From assembly GCF_036781485.1 (NCBI RefSeq), contig NZ_DAIQAX010000008.1, positions 1-60,583 of the forward strand: DNA of 60,583 nucleotides. Direction: 5' to 3'. The notes under the pieces were generated by a model. That model was not told the DNA's origin, did no database searches, and worked only from the letters and a program-made list of their open reading frames with translations. The DNA is from Thermocrinis sp. GTDB taxonomy: Bacteria > Aquificota > Aquificia > Aquificales > Aquificaceae. Within the stretch, counting starts at the first letter, position 1. The number at the start of each line of letters is the position of its first letter. Shown in pieces: positions 16,010-24,228 of this stretch. A program made the translations under genes and the position numbers.

Positions 16010-16987
16010 ATGAAGGCATACAAGTTGGGGAAAGTTGGAAATTTATTATCCACTTCTTTGTTTCATGCATGTGCAAGGCTTGATATGTTTGGACTAATTT
16101 TGGTAGAACCAGAGGACACCTACGTTAGCCTTGGTTATTTTGACAACATTCAAGAAATTTTGGACTTAGAAAGGATAAAATCTTTGGGCATTCCCGTAAT
16201 AAGAAGGGAAATAGGGGGCGGGACCGTGCTTTTGGCCCCCGGCCAAGTCTTTTATCAGCTTGTAATTCCCAAAGGTCTGGCACCTTTTAAGGTAGAAGAA
16301 GCTTACAGACATTTTTCTAAGCCGGTCCTGGAGACTTACAGAAAGTTAGGCTTGGAGGTAGAATACAAGCCTATCAACGACATAGTAGTAAAAAGTAACC
16401 AAAGAAAGATAAGTGGGCAAGGTGCGGGAGACATACACAAGGCTTTTGTCTTTGTTGGAAACATTCTCCTAAGGTTCAATACAGAGCTTATGGCAGAAGT
16501 TTTAAAAGTGCCAAACAAGGATTTTGTTAAAAAAGTATTGGATGAGAACTTAACTTGGGTGGAAAGGGAGAAAGGAAAAGCACCGGATTTTTGGGAGGTG
16601 GCAGACATTCTTGAATTTGAGTTTAAAAAACTTTTGCCTTTGGAAACCTGTCAGGAAATTCCAGAGGAAGCTCTAAAACTGGCAGAAAAGTTAAAAGAGG
16701 AGCTTACTTCAGAAGAGCTTTTGTTTGAGGAAACAGGAAGAAAGCATAGGCTGATAAAGATAAGAGAGGGGGTTTTCTTAAGAAACAAACGTATGAAAGT
16801 TAATGGGAGAGAGCTTAGCATTAGTATGATAGTGGAAGGTCAGGCGATAAGGTTTTGTAAGCTAAATGGATTGGAGTTTGAAAACCTTGAAAAAGAAGTT
16901 GTGGGTCTTAATTATGACCAAGAGTCTATAAAAGTTGTTCTTGAGAGGTTCAATGCTGGCTTTCTTTTGCCCCTTTTTTGGGATTAG
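16010..16987 (+). CDS. lplA: Lipoate--protein ligase-like protein
   Basis: A 325-residue BPL/LplA-fold protein that attaches lipoate to E2 or H proteins. The lipoate-AMP motif RREIGGGTVLLAPGQVFYQ and the catalytic-Lys region NDIVVKSNQRKISGQGAG are clear, and a C-terminal accessory domain (after about residue 240) is present, as in full-length LplA. Sulfur-oxidising bacteria carry dedicated lipoate ligases for the sHdr pathway; whether this is such an enzyme cannot be told since no hdr or lbpA gene lies here. ATG 16010 is preferred to 15941; the longer form would begin inside the divergent gene. Confidence 0.8.
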   Translation: MKAYKLGKVGNLLSTSLFHACARLDMFGLILVEPEDTYVSLGYFDNIQEILDLERIKSLGIPVIRREIGGGTVLLAPGQVFYQLVIPKGLAPFKVEEAYRHFSKPVLETYRKLGLEVEYKPINDIVVKSNQRKISGQGAGDIHKAFVFVGNILLRFNTELMAEVLKVPNKDFVKKVLDENLTWVEREKGKAPDFWEVADILEFEFKKLLPLETCQEIPEEALKLAEKLKEELTSEELLFEETGRKHRLIKIREGVFLRNKRMKVNGRELSISMIVEGQAIRFCKLNGLEFENLEKEVVGLNYDQESIKVVLERFNAGFLLPLFWD

Positions 16988-16996
16988 ATAAAGACT

Positions 16997-17857
16997 TTAA
17001 GTGTTTCCTCTTGTTCTGTAAGGAATGGGTATATACTGAACAGAGGGCACCTGCGCACCAATAGGTTGAGGATATAGATCCATCAGCTGATACACCTCTT
17101 CTGGCACCTCTGTGGAAATGTTCAAACCAAGCTCTCTGAGCTTTTCCACTCCCAAGGGAAAGTCATGAGTGTATTTGCCCGTAGCAAGCTCCAGAGCAAT
17201 TCTTTCTGCCTTTTCTTCGTCCATACCGTTTTCTGTAAGAAGCCACTTTACATAGCTAACCATCTGCTTTATAGCCTTTTCTGCTATATCCGCCATTATT
17301 ATTGTTTGATCGTCTATGTCTTTCAATTCCTTTTTCTCTAAGACCTTGATTACAGACGCAGCCGGAATGCCTTGCAATTGGGGATCTACTGGACCTAAAA
17401 CTGCGTTTGGATCCATCACTATCTCATCGGCTGCAAGAGCTATGAGAGTTCCACCAGACATAGCATAGTGCGGGATTATTACCCTAACAGGTCCTTTGTG
17501 TTTTACTAAGGCATTGGCTATCTGTGTGGAGGCAAGAGCCAAACCCCCTGGTGTGTGTATTATAAGGGCTATGGGCATTTCGGGTGGTGTAAGTCTGATG
17601 GCTCTCAAAACTTGTTCAGAATCCTCAATGCTTATATACCTTATCAAGGGGATGCCAAAAAATCCTACACTCTCCTGTCTGTGTATGAGAGTTATTACTC
17701 TGCTCTGCATTCTTTCTTCTAGCGCTCTTATAAGCGCTTCCCTCGCTTTGTTTAAAGCATACCTACGTAATATAGGTATCAAAAAGAAAAACAGAAAAAT
17801 AAACCAAAGTAAAAGGTTGATGATTGAATAAGCTGGATTTAATACACTTGGTTCCAT
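16997..17857 (-). CDS. Membrane-anchored Clp-fold serine protease (SDH/DUF114 family)
   Basis: A 286-residue protein with one N-terminal membrane helix (residues about 12-29) and a crotonase/ClpP-like domain. The nucleophile serine is likely S134 in HYAMSGGTLIALAADEI, and HTPGGLALAS is the oxyanion loop, both typical of the SppA-related SDH_sah (DUF114) family. These proteins are presumed membrane proteases with unknown substrates. Start codons of this gene and the divergent osmC-like gene are only 20 bases apart and share one palindromic -10 box at 17866-17873. Confidence 0.82.
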   Translation of the reverse strand: MEPSVLNPAYSIINLLLWFIFLFFFLIPILRRYALNKAREALIRALEERMQSRVITLIHRQESVGFFGIPLIRYISIEDSEQVLRAIRLTPPEMPIALIIHTPGGLALASTQIANALVKHKGPVRVIIPHYAMSGGTLIALAADEIVMDPNAVLGPVDPQLQGIPAASVIKVLEKKELKDIDDQTIIMADIAEKAIKQMVSYVKWLLTENGMDEEKAERIALELATGKYTHDFPLGVEKLRELGLNISTEVPEEVYQLMDLYPQPIGAQVPSVQYIPIPYRTRGNT

Positions 17858-17865
17858 GCGGTGTT

Positions 17866-17873
17866 ATTATAAT
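17866..17873. promoter_or_regulatory. Palindromic divergent -10 box (ATTATAAT)
   Basis: One palindrome supplies TATAAT rightward (17868-17873, four bases before the ATG at 17878) and leftward (17871-17866, eight bases before the ATG at 17857). There is no room for separate leaders or operators between the two genes; polymerase should occupy only one direction at a time. Confidence 0.55.
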
Positions 17874-17877
17874 CTCG

Positions 17878-18168
17878 ATGGAAGAAAAGAGAGTTTCTTT
17901 TAGGCTATCCGACAGAGAGCACACCTACGTAGCTCAAACCAGCTACGGGGAGCTTTTGGTGGGAGAGGTGGGTTTCAGAAGGGATGAGCACCCAAGAGTT
18001 TATACGAACATAAAGATAGATGTTGAAGTTGTAGGAAAGGACATAAGTCCAAAGGCGGTAGAAGATGCTGTGAAACTTTCCCTTGAGAAATATTGTAGTG
18101 TTAATGCTATGCTAAAAAACTATGTTAATATAGAAGTTCAATGGAAAGTTTTGAACTCAAACTCTTAG
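17878..18168 (+). CDS. Short OsmC/Ohr-like protein
   Basis: A 96-residue protein whose second half follows OsmC: TNIKIDVEVVGKDISPKAVEDAVKLSLEKYCSVNAML, including the conserved Cys of KYCSVNAML. OsmC-like proteins reduce organic hydroperoxides with two cysteines; only one Cys is visible here and the usual length is about 140 residues, so the N-terminal part with the first Cys is absent and peroxidase activity is doubtful. The start at 17878 is set by the adjacent TATAAT. It overlaps kdsA by 28 bases. Confidence 0.7.
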   Translation: MEEKRVSFRLSDREHTYVAQTSYGELLVGEVGFRRDEHPRVYTNIKIDVEVVGKDISPKAVEDAVKLSLEKYCSVNAMLKNYVNIEVQWKVLNSNS

Positions 18169-18989
18169 GACCCATGCTTATAATAGCTGGTCCCTGTGTG
18201 ATAGAAAACGAAAGGGTGGTGTTTGAGACTGCAGAGCACATAAAAAGACTCTCCGAAGATTTTCCAGAGTTTGGCTTTTACTTTAAGTCATCCTTTGACA
18301 AAGCCAACAGGTCTTCTGTAAAGTCCTTCAGAGGTCCTGGGCTGGAGGAAGGACTAAGAATATTACAAAGAGTTAAAGAAGAGTTTGGATTGAAAGTCAC
18401 CACGGACGTGCACGAAACCTGGCAAGTAAAACCTACCGCAGAAGTAGTAGATCTTATTCAGGTGCCTGCCTTTTTAAGCAGGCAAACGGACTTAATCTTG
18501 GAGTGTGCAAGAAGTGGTAAGCCCGTTAATGTGAAGAAGGGTCAGTTTATGGCACCTTGGGATGCAAAGAACATTGTGGAAAAACTCAAAGTTGGTGGAG
18601 CGGTAGATTTTTACATCACCGAAAGGGGTGTTTCCTTTGGATACAACAACTTGGTGGTGGATTTTAGGAGCTTAGTGATCATGTCTCAATTCACAAAGGT
18701 TATATTTGATGCTACACACAGCGTTCAGCTGCCGGGCGGTGCTGGTGATAGGTCCTCCGGTCAGAGGGAGTTCGTTATTCCACTCATAAAAGCGGCGGTG
18801 GCGGTTGGTTGCGATGGTATTTTTATGGAGGTGCATCCCGATCCAGACAAAGCCCTTTCCGACGGACCAAACATGCTACCACTGTCCAGCTTAAGGCATG
18901 TGCTTGAGACCATAAGGACCATAAAGAATGCCCTCTCTACCTTATCCTTTCAACCTCAGGCTCAACCTCTATTGGATAAACACCACTAA
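18141..18989 (+). CDS. kdsA: 3-deoxy-D-manno-octulosonate 8-phosphate synthase
   Basis: A 282-residue aldolase that condenses phosphoenolpyruvate with arabinose-5-phosphate to give KDO-8-phosphate for lipopolysaccharide. The metal-dependent form is indicated by Cys in IIAGPC (residue 19), the His of FDATHSVQ, the Glu of GIFMEVHP and Asp of ALSDGPN; the Aquifex enzyme is the type example. KSSFDKANRSS and PGGAGDRSSGQREF bind substrates. The gene overlaps osmC-like by 28 bases at the 5' end and the convergent purF by 53 bases at the 3' end. Implies an LPS-bearing outer membrane, in line with tamB and lptE-like genes. Confidence 0.95.
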   Translation: MESFELKLLGPMLIIAGPCVIENERVVFETAEHIKRLSEDFPEFGFYFKSSFDKANRSSVKSFRGPGLEEGLRILQRVKEEFGLKVTTDVHETWQVKPTAEVVDLIQVPAFLSRQTDLILECARSGKPVNVKKGQFMAPWDAKNIVEKLKVGGAVDFYITERGVSFGYNNLVVDFRSLVIMSQFTKVIFDATHSVQLPGGAGDRSSGQREFVIPLIKAAVAVGCDGIFMEVHPDPDKALSDGPNMLPLSSLRHVLETIRTIKNALSTLSFQPQAQPLLDKHH

Positions 18990-20328
18990 AACAAGCATCG
19001 CAAAAGTTTCTGTAATCTTCAACACAGCTTCTTAAACCTTCAAGAGAGAGATATCTTAGAGAGTCTGCACCTATAAACTTAGCTATTTCTTCCACGCTAA
19101 ATCTGGTGGCTATCAGCTCCTCTTTTGTTGGTGTGTCTATACCGTAATAGCATGGACCTATAACTGGCGGCGATGCTATGCGCATATGAACTTCCTTTGC
19201 ACCAGCCCTTCTAAGCATGCTAACTATCTTCTTAGAAGTGGTGCCCCTGACCAAGGAGTCGTCTATTACTATCACCCTCTTGTCTTTCAGAACCGAAGGA
19301 TTGGAATTTAACTTCATGAGCACTTTTATGTCTCTGAGTTCCTGCGTAGGCTCTATAAAGCTCCTTCCTACGTAGTGATTTCTTATAAGCCCAAGCTCTA
19401 AGGGAATGCCGCTTTTTTGGGAAAAGCCTATTGCGGGCACCACACCAGAGTCTGGGACGGGCACCACCACGTCTGCCTCAATTTCCTCTTCCAGAGCCAG
19501 CCTTTCCCCCATCTTCTTTCTTATTTGATAAACCCAATCGTTGAAGATAAAGCTCTCTGGCTTTGAAAAGTAGACGAATTCAAAGATACACATAGCCCTT
19601 TTCTTGGACTGTGAAAAAATATAGCTTCTTATACCCTTTTTATCTACCACTATTAACTCTCCAGGCTTTACTTCCCTCCAAAGATCCGCACCAAGTATGT
19701 CAAAGGCACAGCTTTCAGACGCAAACAGCACGGCGTTTTTTAGCCTTCCCATAAGAAGCGGTCTAAAACCAAGGGGATCCCTAACCGCAATGAGCTTATC
19801 TTTTAGTAGAAAAAGAGCGCTGTAAGCACCATTAACCTTATTCAAGGTATAGAATATGTAAGGCAGTATTTCCCTATCTTCCGGGTGAAGCGTTATTCCC
19901 TCTGGTGCATCCTTTCCCTTTCCTATCAAAGAAAGAAAAAGCTCAGTGTCCGAATCGTATTCAAAACTCTCTCCAATTTGCAAAAGCTCTTGCTTTAAAC
20001 TTTTGAAGTTAGTTAGGTTTCCGTTGTGAGCAACTGCCACCTCTCCTATGAGCGTTTTTTTTAAAATAGGTTGGGCGTTAAAATCTCCAGACCTGCCGGC
20101 GGTTGCGTATCTCACGTGGGCTATGGCTATAGAACCACTCATACCTTCAAGGTCCTCTCCCTTTATGGCAGACAGCACTAAACCTGCCTTTTTTACGAGT
20201 TTTATATTTTCAAAGTCCGAAACTGCTATACCTACGCTTTCCTGGCCTCTGTGTTGAAGAGCGTATATGCCATAAAAGGCGTATTTTTCAGCGTTCTGCG
20301 CGCCAAAAATGCCAAAGATACCGCACAT
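18937..20328 (-). CDS. purF: Amidophosphoribosyltransferase
   Basis: A 463-residue enzyme for the first committed step of purine synthesis (PRPP plus glutamine to phosphoribosylamine). It begins Met-Cys, so Met removal alone exposes the N-terminal catalytic Cys; no propeptide is encoded. The glutaminase landmarks ALQHRGQES and VAHNGNL and the PRPP loop VIVIDDSLVRGTTSKK are present. Cysteines in RAMCIFEF, IGPCYYG and NFCDAC fit the four ligands of the Bacillus-type [4Fe-4S] cluster. Last gene of the alr-hypothetical-ubiD-purF run; purH, purQ and purS lie separately at 44.8-47.2 kb. Confidence 0.96.
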   Translation of the reverse strand: MCGIFGIFGAQNAEKYAFYGIYALQHRGQESVGIAVSDFENIKLVKKAGLVLSAIKGEDLEGMSGSIAIAHVRYATAGRSGDFNAQPILKKTLIGEVAVAHNGNLTNFKSLKQELLQIGESFEYDSDTELFLSLIGKGKDAPEGITLHPEDREILPYIFYTLNKVNGAYSALFLLKDKLIAVRDPLGFRPLLMGRLKNAVLFASESCAFDILGADLWREVKPGELIVVDKKGIRSYIFSQSKKRAMCIFEFVYFSKPESFIFNDWVYQIRKKMGERLALEEEIEADVVVPVPDSGVVPAIGFSQKSGIPLELGLIRNHYVGRSFIEPTQELRDIKVLMKLNSNPSVLKDKRVIVIDDSLVRGTTSKKIVSMLRRAGAKEVHMRIASPPVIGPCYYGIDTPTKEELIATRFSVEEIAKFIGADSLRYLSLEGLRSCVEDYRNFCDACFSGVYPIEVEPEVERIR

Positions 20329-20333
20329 GGCAA

Positions 20334-21788
20334 TTAATTTAATCCAAGCTTATTCCAAAGCTCGTCTATTTTTTTCTTTACTTCTTCAGACATCTCTATC
20401 TCTTTTGGCCAAACTCTTGTGTAGCCTTCACTTGACCACTTTGATGTAGCATCTATGATCATCTTTCCACCAAAGCCTACCTCATTGGTGCTGTGATCTA
20501 AAACATCTATGGGACCCTTTAGGATCTGCACGTCTCTAATTGGGTCTACGTTGTTGCCCCAAGCCCAAAGGACCTGCGCAAAGTCATGAACGTCTATGTG
20601 CTCGTCAAAGACAACTACGTGTTTGGTTAAAGACATCAAGCCCAAACCAAGTAGAGCGTATGCTACCTTGAAGGCATGTCCAGGATACCGCTTCTTTATG
20701 GACACAAAGCAGAAGTTATGAAAACAGCCTTCCGCTGGAAGATGATAATCTACCACCTCAGGCAGGTTAAACTTTATGAGAGGCAAGAATATTCTCTCTG
20801 TGGCCCAGCCTATGTACTTGTCCTCTTGGGGTGGTTTCCCCACAATGGTTGCCAGGTATATTGGGTCCTTTCTGTGGAGTATGGCGGTTATGTGCATTTT
20901 TGGGTATTTATCCACAGGTGTGTAAAAGCCAGTGTGATCCCCAAAGGGACCTTCATCTACTAAGGGTTCTTGTGGATCTACATATCCTTCAATGACTATC
21001 TCCGCATGGGCTGGATACTCTAAATCTACGGTTAAGCCCTTTACGAGCTCCACTCCTTCCTCTCTTATAAGACCAGCAAACAGGTATTCATCCACCTCTG
21101 GCGGAAGTGGGGCAGAGGACACGTAAGATAGCACTGGATCTCCACCTATGGCTATAGCTACCTCAAGACGCTTACCCAATCTCTTTGCCTTCCAGTAGTG
21201 GTGATTTCCATCCTTGTGGATCTGCCAATGAAGAGCAAGCTCTGTAGGAGACAAGACCTGCACTCTGTAAAGCCCTACGTTTCTTATGCCGCTTTCTGGG
21301 TCCTTGGTGATAACCTGCCCAAAGGTGATGTACCTTCCCCCGTCTTCTGGCCAGCATTGAAGAATAGGAAACTCTAAGATGTCTATATTATCCTTTTTTA
21401 TCACCTCCCTGACCGGACCGTCTTTTACAGTTTTGGGCAAAGCGTCGTTTAACTTTTTAAGCTCAGGCAAGCGTTTTAGTTTTTCTAAAAAAGTGTGGGG
21501 AATTTCTGGCCTTAAGAGTTTGTATAGCTTCCAACCTATGTCTTCCAGCCTTTCATAACCAAGGGCAAGCTTTATTCTTTTTTCAGAGCCGAGCATGTTG
21601 GTAAGCACTGGAATAGAGTAGTCCTTGACTTTCTCAAAAAGAAGAGCTTTCCCTCCTTTTGGCATCTTGCAAACTCTATCCGTTATTTCTGTAATCTCAA
21701 GTATGGGAGAAACCTCAATCTTTATCCTTGCCAGTTCTCCTTCCCTTTCAAGCCTTTTTAAAAATTCCCTCAGATCCTTATAAGGCAT
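20334..21788 (-). CDS. UbiD-family decarboxylase
   Basis: A 484-residue prenylated-FMN-dependent decarboxylase. Landmarks are GRYITFGQVITKDPESGIRN, the DEGPFGDHTGFYTP segment with the catalytic Glu, and C-terminal GGKMIIDATSKW. In an organism with mqnD (43.5 kb) and thus the futalosine route, the most likely role is the final menaquinone-precursor decarboxylation (MqnL-like), but UbiD homologues act on many aromatic or unsaturated acids. It lies three bases downstream of a small helical gene and six before purF. No ubiX is in the window. Confidence 0.85.
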   Translation of the reverse strand: MPYKDLREFLKRLEREGELARIKIEVSPILEITEITDRVCKMPKGGKALLFEKVKDYSIPVLTNMLGSEKRIKLALGYERLEDIGWKLYKLLRPEIPHTFLEKLKRLPELKKLNDALPKTVKDGPVREVIKKDNIDILEFPILQCWPEDGGRYITFGQVITKDPESGIRNVGLYRVQVLSPTELALHWQIHKDGNHHYWKAKRLGKRLEVAIAIGGDPVLSYVSSAPLPPEVDEYLFAGLIREEGVELVKGLTVDLEYPAHAEIVIEGYVDPQEPLVDEGPFGDHTGFYTPVDKYPKMHITAILHRKDPIYLATIVGKPPQEDKYIGWATERIFLPLIKFNLPEVVDYHLPAEGCFHNFCFVSIKKRYPGHAFKVAYALLGLGLMSLTKHVVVFDEHIDVHDFAQVLWAWGNNVDPIRDVQILKGPIDVLDHSTNEVGFGGKMIIDATSKWSSEGYTRVWPKEIEMSEEVKKKIDELWNKLGLN

Positions 21789-21791
21789 AAG

Positions 21792-22286
21792 CTACTCCAT
21801 AATACACAGGTCTTCTCTGCACCTTACTTGCGGTGCAGAAGTTAGCTTTTTGGAAACATCAAAAAGAAGCATTTTTATAAAATTTCTTATGGACTGTCTT
21901 ACTTCGTATAGCTCTTTTATCCTTTTAGAAAGCTCCTGAGCCTTTTGGCCTTCCCCACTTTGCAAATGACATTCTAACCTTCTTATTAACTTCTCCGTGG
22001 TTTCATCGCAATGCACCAAAGCCATAGCTAAGTGTTTCAGAGAACACCAAAGGCTCTCAAGCTTGCTTCTGAACTCTTCTTTCTCTGCCGTTCCTTCTAT
22101 TTTCAACGCAGAAAAGAGAATATCTCCTACCATCTTTCTTTTGTTCCTTAGCTCGTCTATCATAGGTATTAGGTCTTCTACCTTAGTCTCTCCCTCTATC
22201 TCCATAAGATGCTGTTCAGCTTGAGCTAAATGAGCTATCAAGTATATTGCTTCTTCTACAAGCGCCTCTTCCCATACACCAGCCAT
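21792..22286 (-). CDS. Helical-bundle protein of unknown function
   Basis: A 164-residue, almost entirely alpha-helical protein with heptad-like patterns (LVEEAIYLIAHLAQAEQHLMEIEGE; RLECHLQSGEGQKAQELSKRIKELYEVR) and a C-terminal tail with two Cys (VRCREDLCIME) that could bind metal. It recalls four-helix bundles such as PhoU-like or ferritin-like proteins but no motif is decisive. ATG 22286 is preferred to the in-frame 22334, which would overlap alr by 40 bases. It is tightly packed between alr and ubiD, so it may assist the decarboxylase. Confidence 0.6.
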   Translation of the reverse strand: MAGVWEEALVEEAIYLIAHLAQAEQHLMEIEGETKVEDLIPMIDELRNKRKMVGDILFSALKIEGTAEKEEFRSKLESLWCSLKHLAMALVHCDETTEKLIRRLECHLQSGEGQKAQELSKRIKELYEVRQSIRNFIKMLLFDVSKKLTSAPQVRCREDLCIME

Positions 22287-22294
22287 AGGCTTAA

Positions 22295-23317
22295 TTATAA
22301 AACTTCCCTTTTTATTCTCTTTGACAGATTGCACATTATTTCGTAGGGTATAGTCCCAGCCGTTTTGGCAAGGTCTGTAAAGCTTTGGTTTTCCCCAACT
22401 ATCTCTACCCAGTCCCCAACCTTTGCATCGGTCCCAGTTAGATCTACCATAGTCATATCCATGGTTATGTTCCCTATAATATTCAGTGGTTTTCCTTTGT
22501 AGTATAGCTTGCCCTTGTTGGAAAGACTTTTCATTAGCCCATCTGCGTAGCCAAAGGCTACCACTCCTACCAAAGCATCCCTTTCAAGCGTATAAGTCCT
22601 TGAGTATGAAATAGGGTATCCTCTTGGGAGCTTTTTAACAGACGTCAGCCGAGCTTTTAGGCTAAGAGCTTGTGCCAGCTGGATGGGATAGTTAGCAAGG
22701 GGTTTCTCTCCGTATATTGCAAGTCCTACCCTTATGTGAGTGGTGTACGGTACTTTGTAGATAACACCTGCAGAGCTTTCAAGGTGGATGTACTTTATGT
22801 TTCTATATCTATAATATCTAACGATTTTTTCAAATCTTTCTATCTGCTTTTTGGAAAACTCTTCCTCCGCAGGTGAAGAAAGGTGGGACAAAACTCCCTC
22901 CACCCTTGGATCCTCTATGATCTCTTCCAAAAAACCCAACCTTCCCATACCCGTGTCGTATTTTACATGAATGGGAACATTTACTCCCTCCAAAGCCTTT
23001 AGATGTTCAAAATGTGAAACTACAGGTCTAAGAAAGTATTCCTCAATAGCCTTTTCCTCTCCTTTTAGCACACCACCAAGGACAAGTATAGGTTTTTTTA
23101 TACCAAGCTTTCTGAGCTCCACGCCCTCTTCCACGCAGGCAACCGCAAAAAACTCCACTTCTTTAATGCCTTCTAATATCTTTGCTATATGTCTTACTCC
23201 TACTCCATAGGCATCGGACTTTACAACCGCGATGATGGGCTTTTGGGAGAATTGTGAAAGACTTTTTACGTTGAACTCAATAGCCTTGCTGTCTATGCTT
23301 AAGATGCTCCGCGACAT
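22295..23317 (-). CDS. alr: Alanine racemase
   Basis: A 340-residue PLP enzyme making D-alanine for peptidoglycan. The PLP lysine is K33 in IAVVKSDAYGVG; VKYDTGMGRLGF, GYADGL and ITMDMTMVDL are other family landmarks. It is slightly shorter than the usual 360-380 residues. Divergent from murB with 17 bases between start codons; a leftward TAAAAT (23332-23327) lies nine bases before its ATG. The neighbourhood (murB, ddl) shows D-Ala production coordinated with wall synthesis. Confidence 0.93.
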   Translation of the reverse strand: MSRSILSIDSKAIEFNVKSLSQFSQKPIIAVVKSDAYGVGVRHIAKILEGIKEVEFFAVACVEEGVELRKLGIKKPILVLGGVLKGEEKAIEEYFLRPVVSHFEHLKALEGVNVPIHVKYDTGMGRLGFLEEIIEDPRVEGVLSHLSSPAEEEFSKKQIERFEKIVRYYRYRNIKYIHLESSAGVIYKVPYTTHIRVGLAIYGEKPLANYPIQLAQALSLKARLTSVKKLPRGYPISYSRTYTLERDALVGVVAFGYADGLMKSLSNKGKLYYKGKPLNIIGNITMDMTMVDLTGTDAKVGDWVEIVGENQSFTDLAKTAGTIPYEIMCNLSKRIKREVL

Positions 23318-23322
23318 TGTGG

Positions 23323-23332
23323 TTTAATTTTA
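23323..23332. promoter_or_regulatory. Overlapping divergent -10 boxes for alr and murB
   Basis: TTTAATTTTA at 23323-23332 holds a leftward TAAAAT (23332-23327), nine bases from the alr ATG (23317), and rightward TTTAAT (23323-23328), six bases from the murB ATG (23335). The two start codons are separated by only 17 bases. Confidence 0.4.
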
Positions 23333-23334
23333 AT

Positions 23335-24228
23335 ATGAAGCTTGAAAGGAAGGTCTCTTTGAGCAAATACACCACTATAAGAGTGGGGGGGGTTGCAGAT
23401 TTTATAGCCTATCCAAAAGACTTTGAGGACGTAAAAGAATGTATAAGAATTTCCCAATGGGAGGACATGCCCCTATTCGTGCTTGGCAGAGGAGCAAATA
23501 CCATATTCGGAGATTTTCGCGGAATGGTTATAAACACAAAACTTTTGGATGACGTAAAAGTAAAAGATCTTGGTTATGGTTTGGAAGTAACCGCACAGGC
23601 TGGTGTGTCCCTAAATACACTCGTTGAGCTTGGACTTAGAGAAAACCTTGAGGGTATATACAAACTCGCTGGCTTTCCTGCCACAGTAGGTGGAGCAATA
23701 GCCATGAATGCGGGTGCCTTTGGCTACGAAATTTCAAACCATTTAAAGTCCGTAAAGTTTATGCTTTACAACGGAGAAGTTGTGCAAGAACACAGGGAAA
23801 ACTTAGAATTTTCCTACAGAAGGTCCCCTTTTCCTGAAAAGGGAATAGTTTTAGAAGCGGTTTTCTTTTTTCCAAAGGTAGACTATCCAATCTATCAGGA
23901 ATACGAAAGCATAAGGCTAAAAAGAAAAAAAACCCAGCCTGTTCAGATGCCAACCGCCGGCTCTACCTTTAAAAATCCACCTTCCCACAGCGCAGGGAGG
24001 CTCTTAGAGGAAGTTGGTATGAAGGGCTACAAGTTGGGAAACATAGCCTTTTCCGAAAAACACGCCAACTTTCTTGTGAATTTAGGAAAGGCGAGCTTTG
24101 AAGAGGTTATTAAAATTATTGATGTAGCAAAAAGAAGAGTTTTAGAAGAGTTTGGTGTTGAGCTTGAGGAGGAGGTAAGGTTAATTGAAAGTAGTAGTCC
24201 TTATGGGTGGAAGGTCTGCGGAGCGTGA
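23335..24228 (+). CDS. murB: UDP-N-acetylmuramate dehydrogenase
   Basis: A 297-residue FAD enzyme that reduces UDP-GlcNAc-enolpyruvate to UDP-MurNAc. Landmarks: TTIRVGGVADF, LGRGANTIFGD, the FAD-binding AGFPATVGGAIAMNAGAFG, the YRRSPF stretch and the late AGSTFKNPPSHSAGRLLEE with the catalytic Ser region; the overall layout is that of the shorter type II enzymes. ATG 23335 is used in place of 23317, which lies inside the alr start. It leads the murB-ddl-ftsQ-ftsA-ftsZ operon and overlaps ddl by 44 bases. Confidence 0.94.
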   Translation: MKLERKVSLSKYTTIRVGGVADFIAYPKDFEDVKECIRISQWEDMPLFVLGRGANTIFGDFRGMVINTKLLDDVKVKDLGYGLEVTAQAGVSLNTLVELGLRENLEGIYKLAGFPATVGGAIAMNAGAFGYEISNHLKSVKFMLYNGEVVQEHRENLEFSYRRSPFPEKGIVLEAVFFFPKVDYPIYQEYESIRLKRKKTQPVQMPTAGSTFKNPPSHSAGRLLEEVGMKGYKLGNIAFSEKHANFLVNLGKASFEEVIKIIDVAKRRVLEEFGVELEEEVRLIESSSPYGWKVCGA

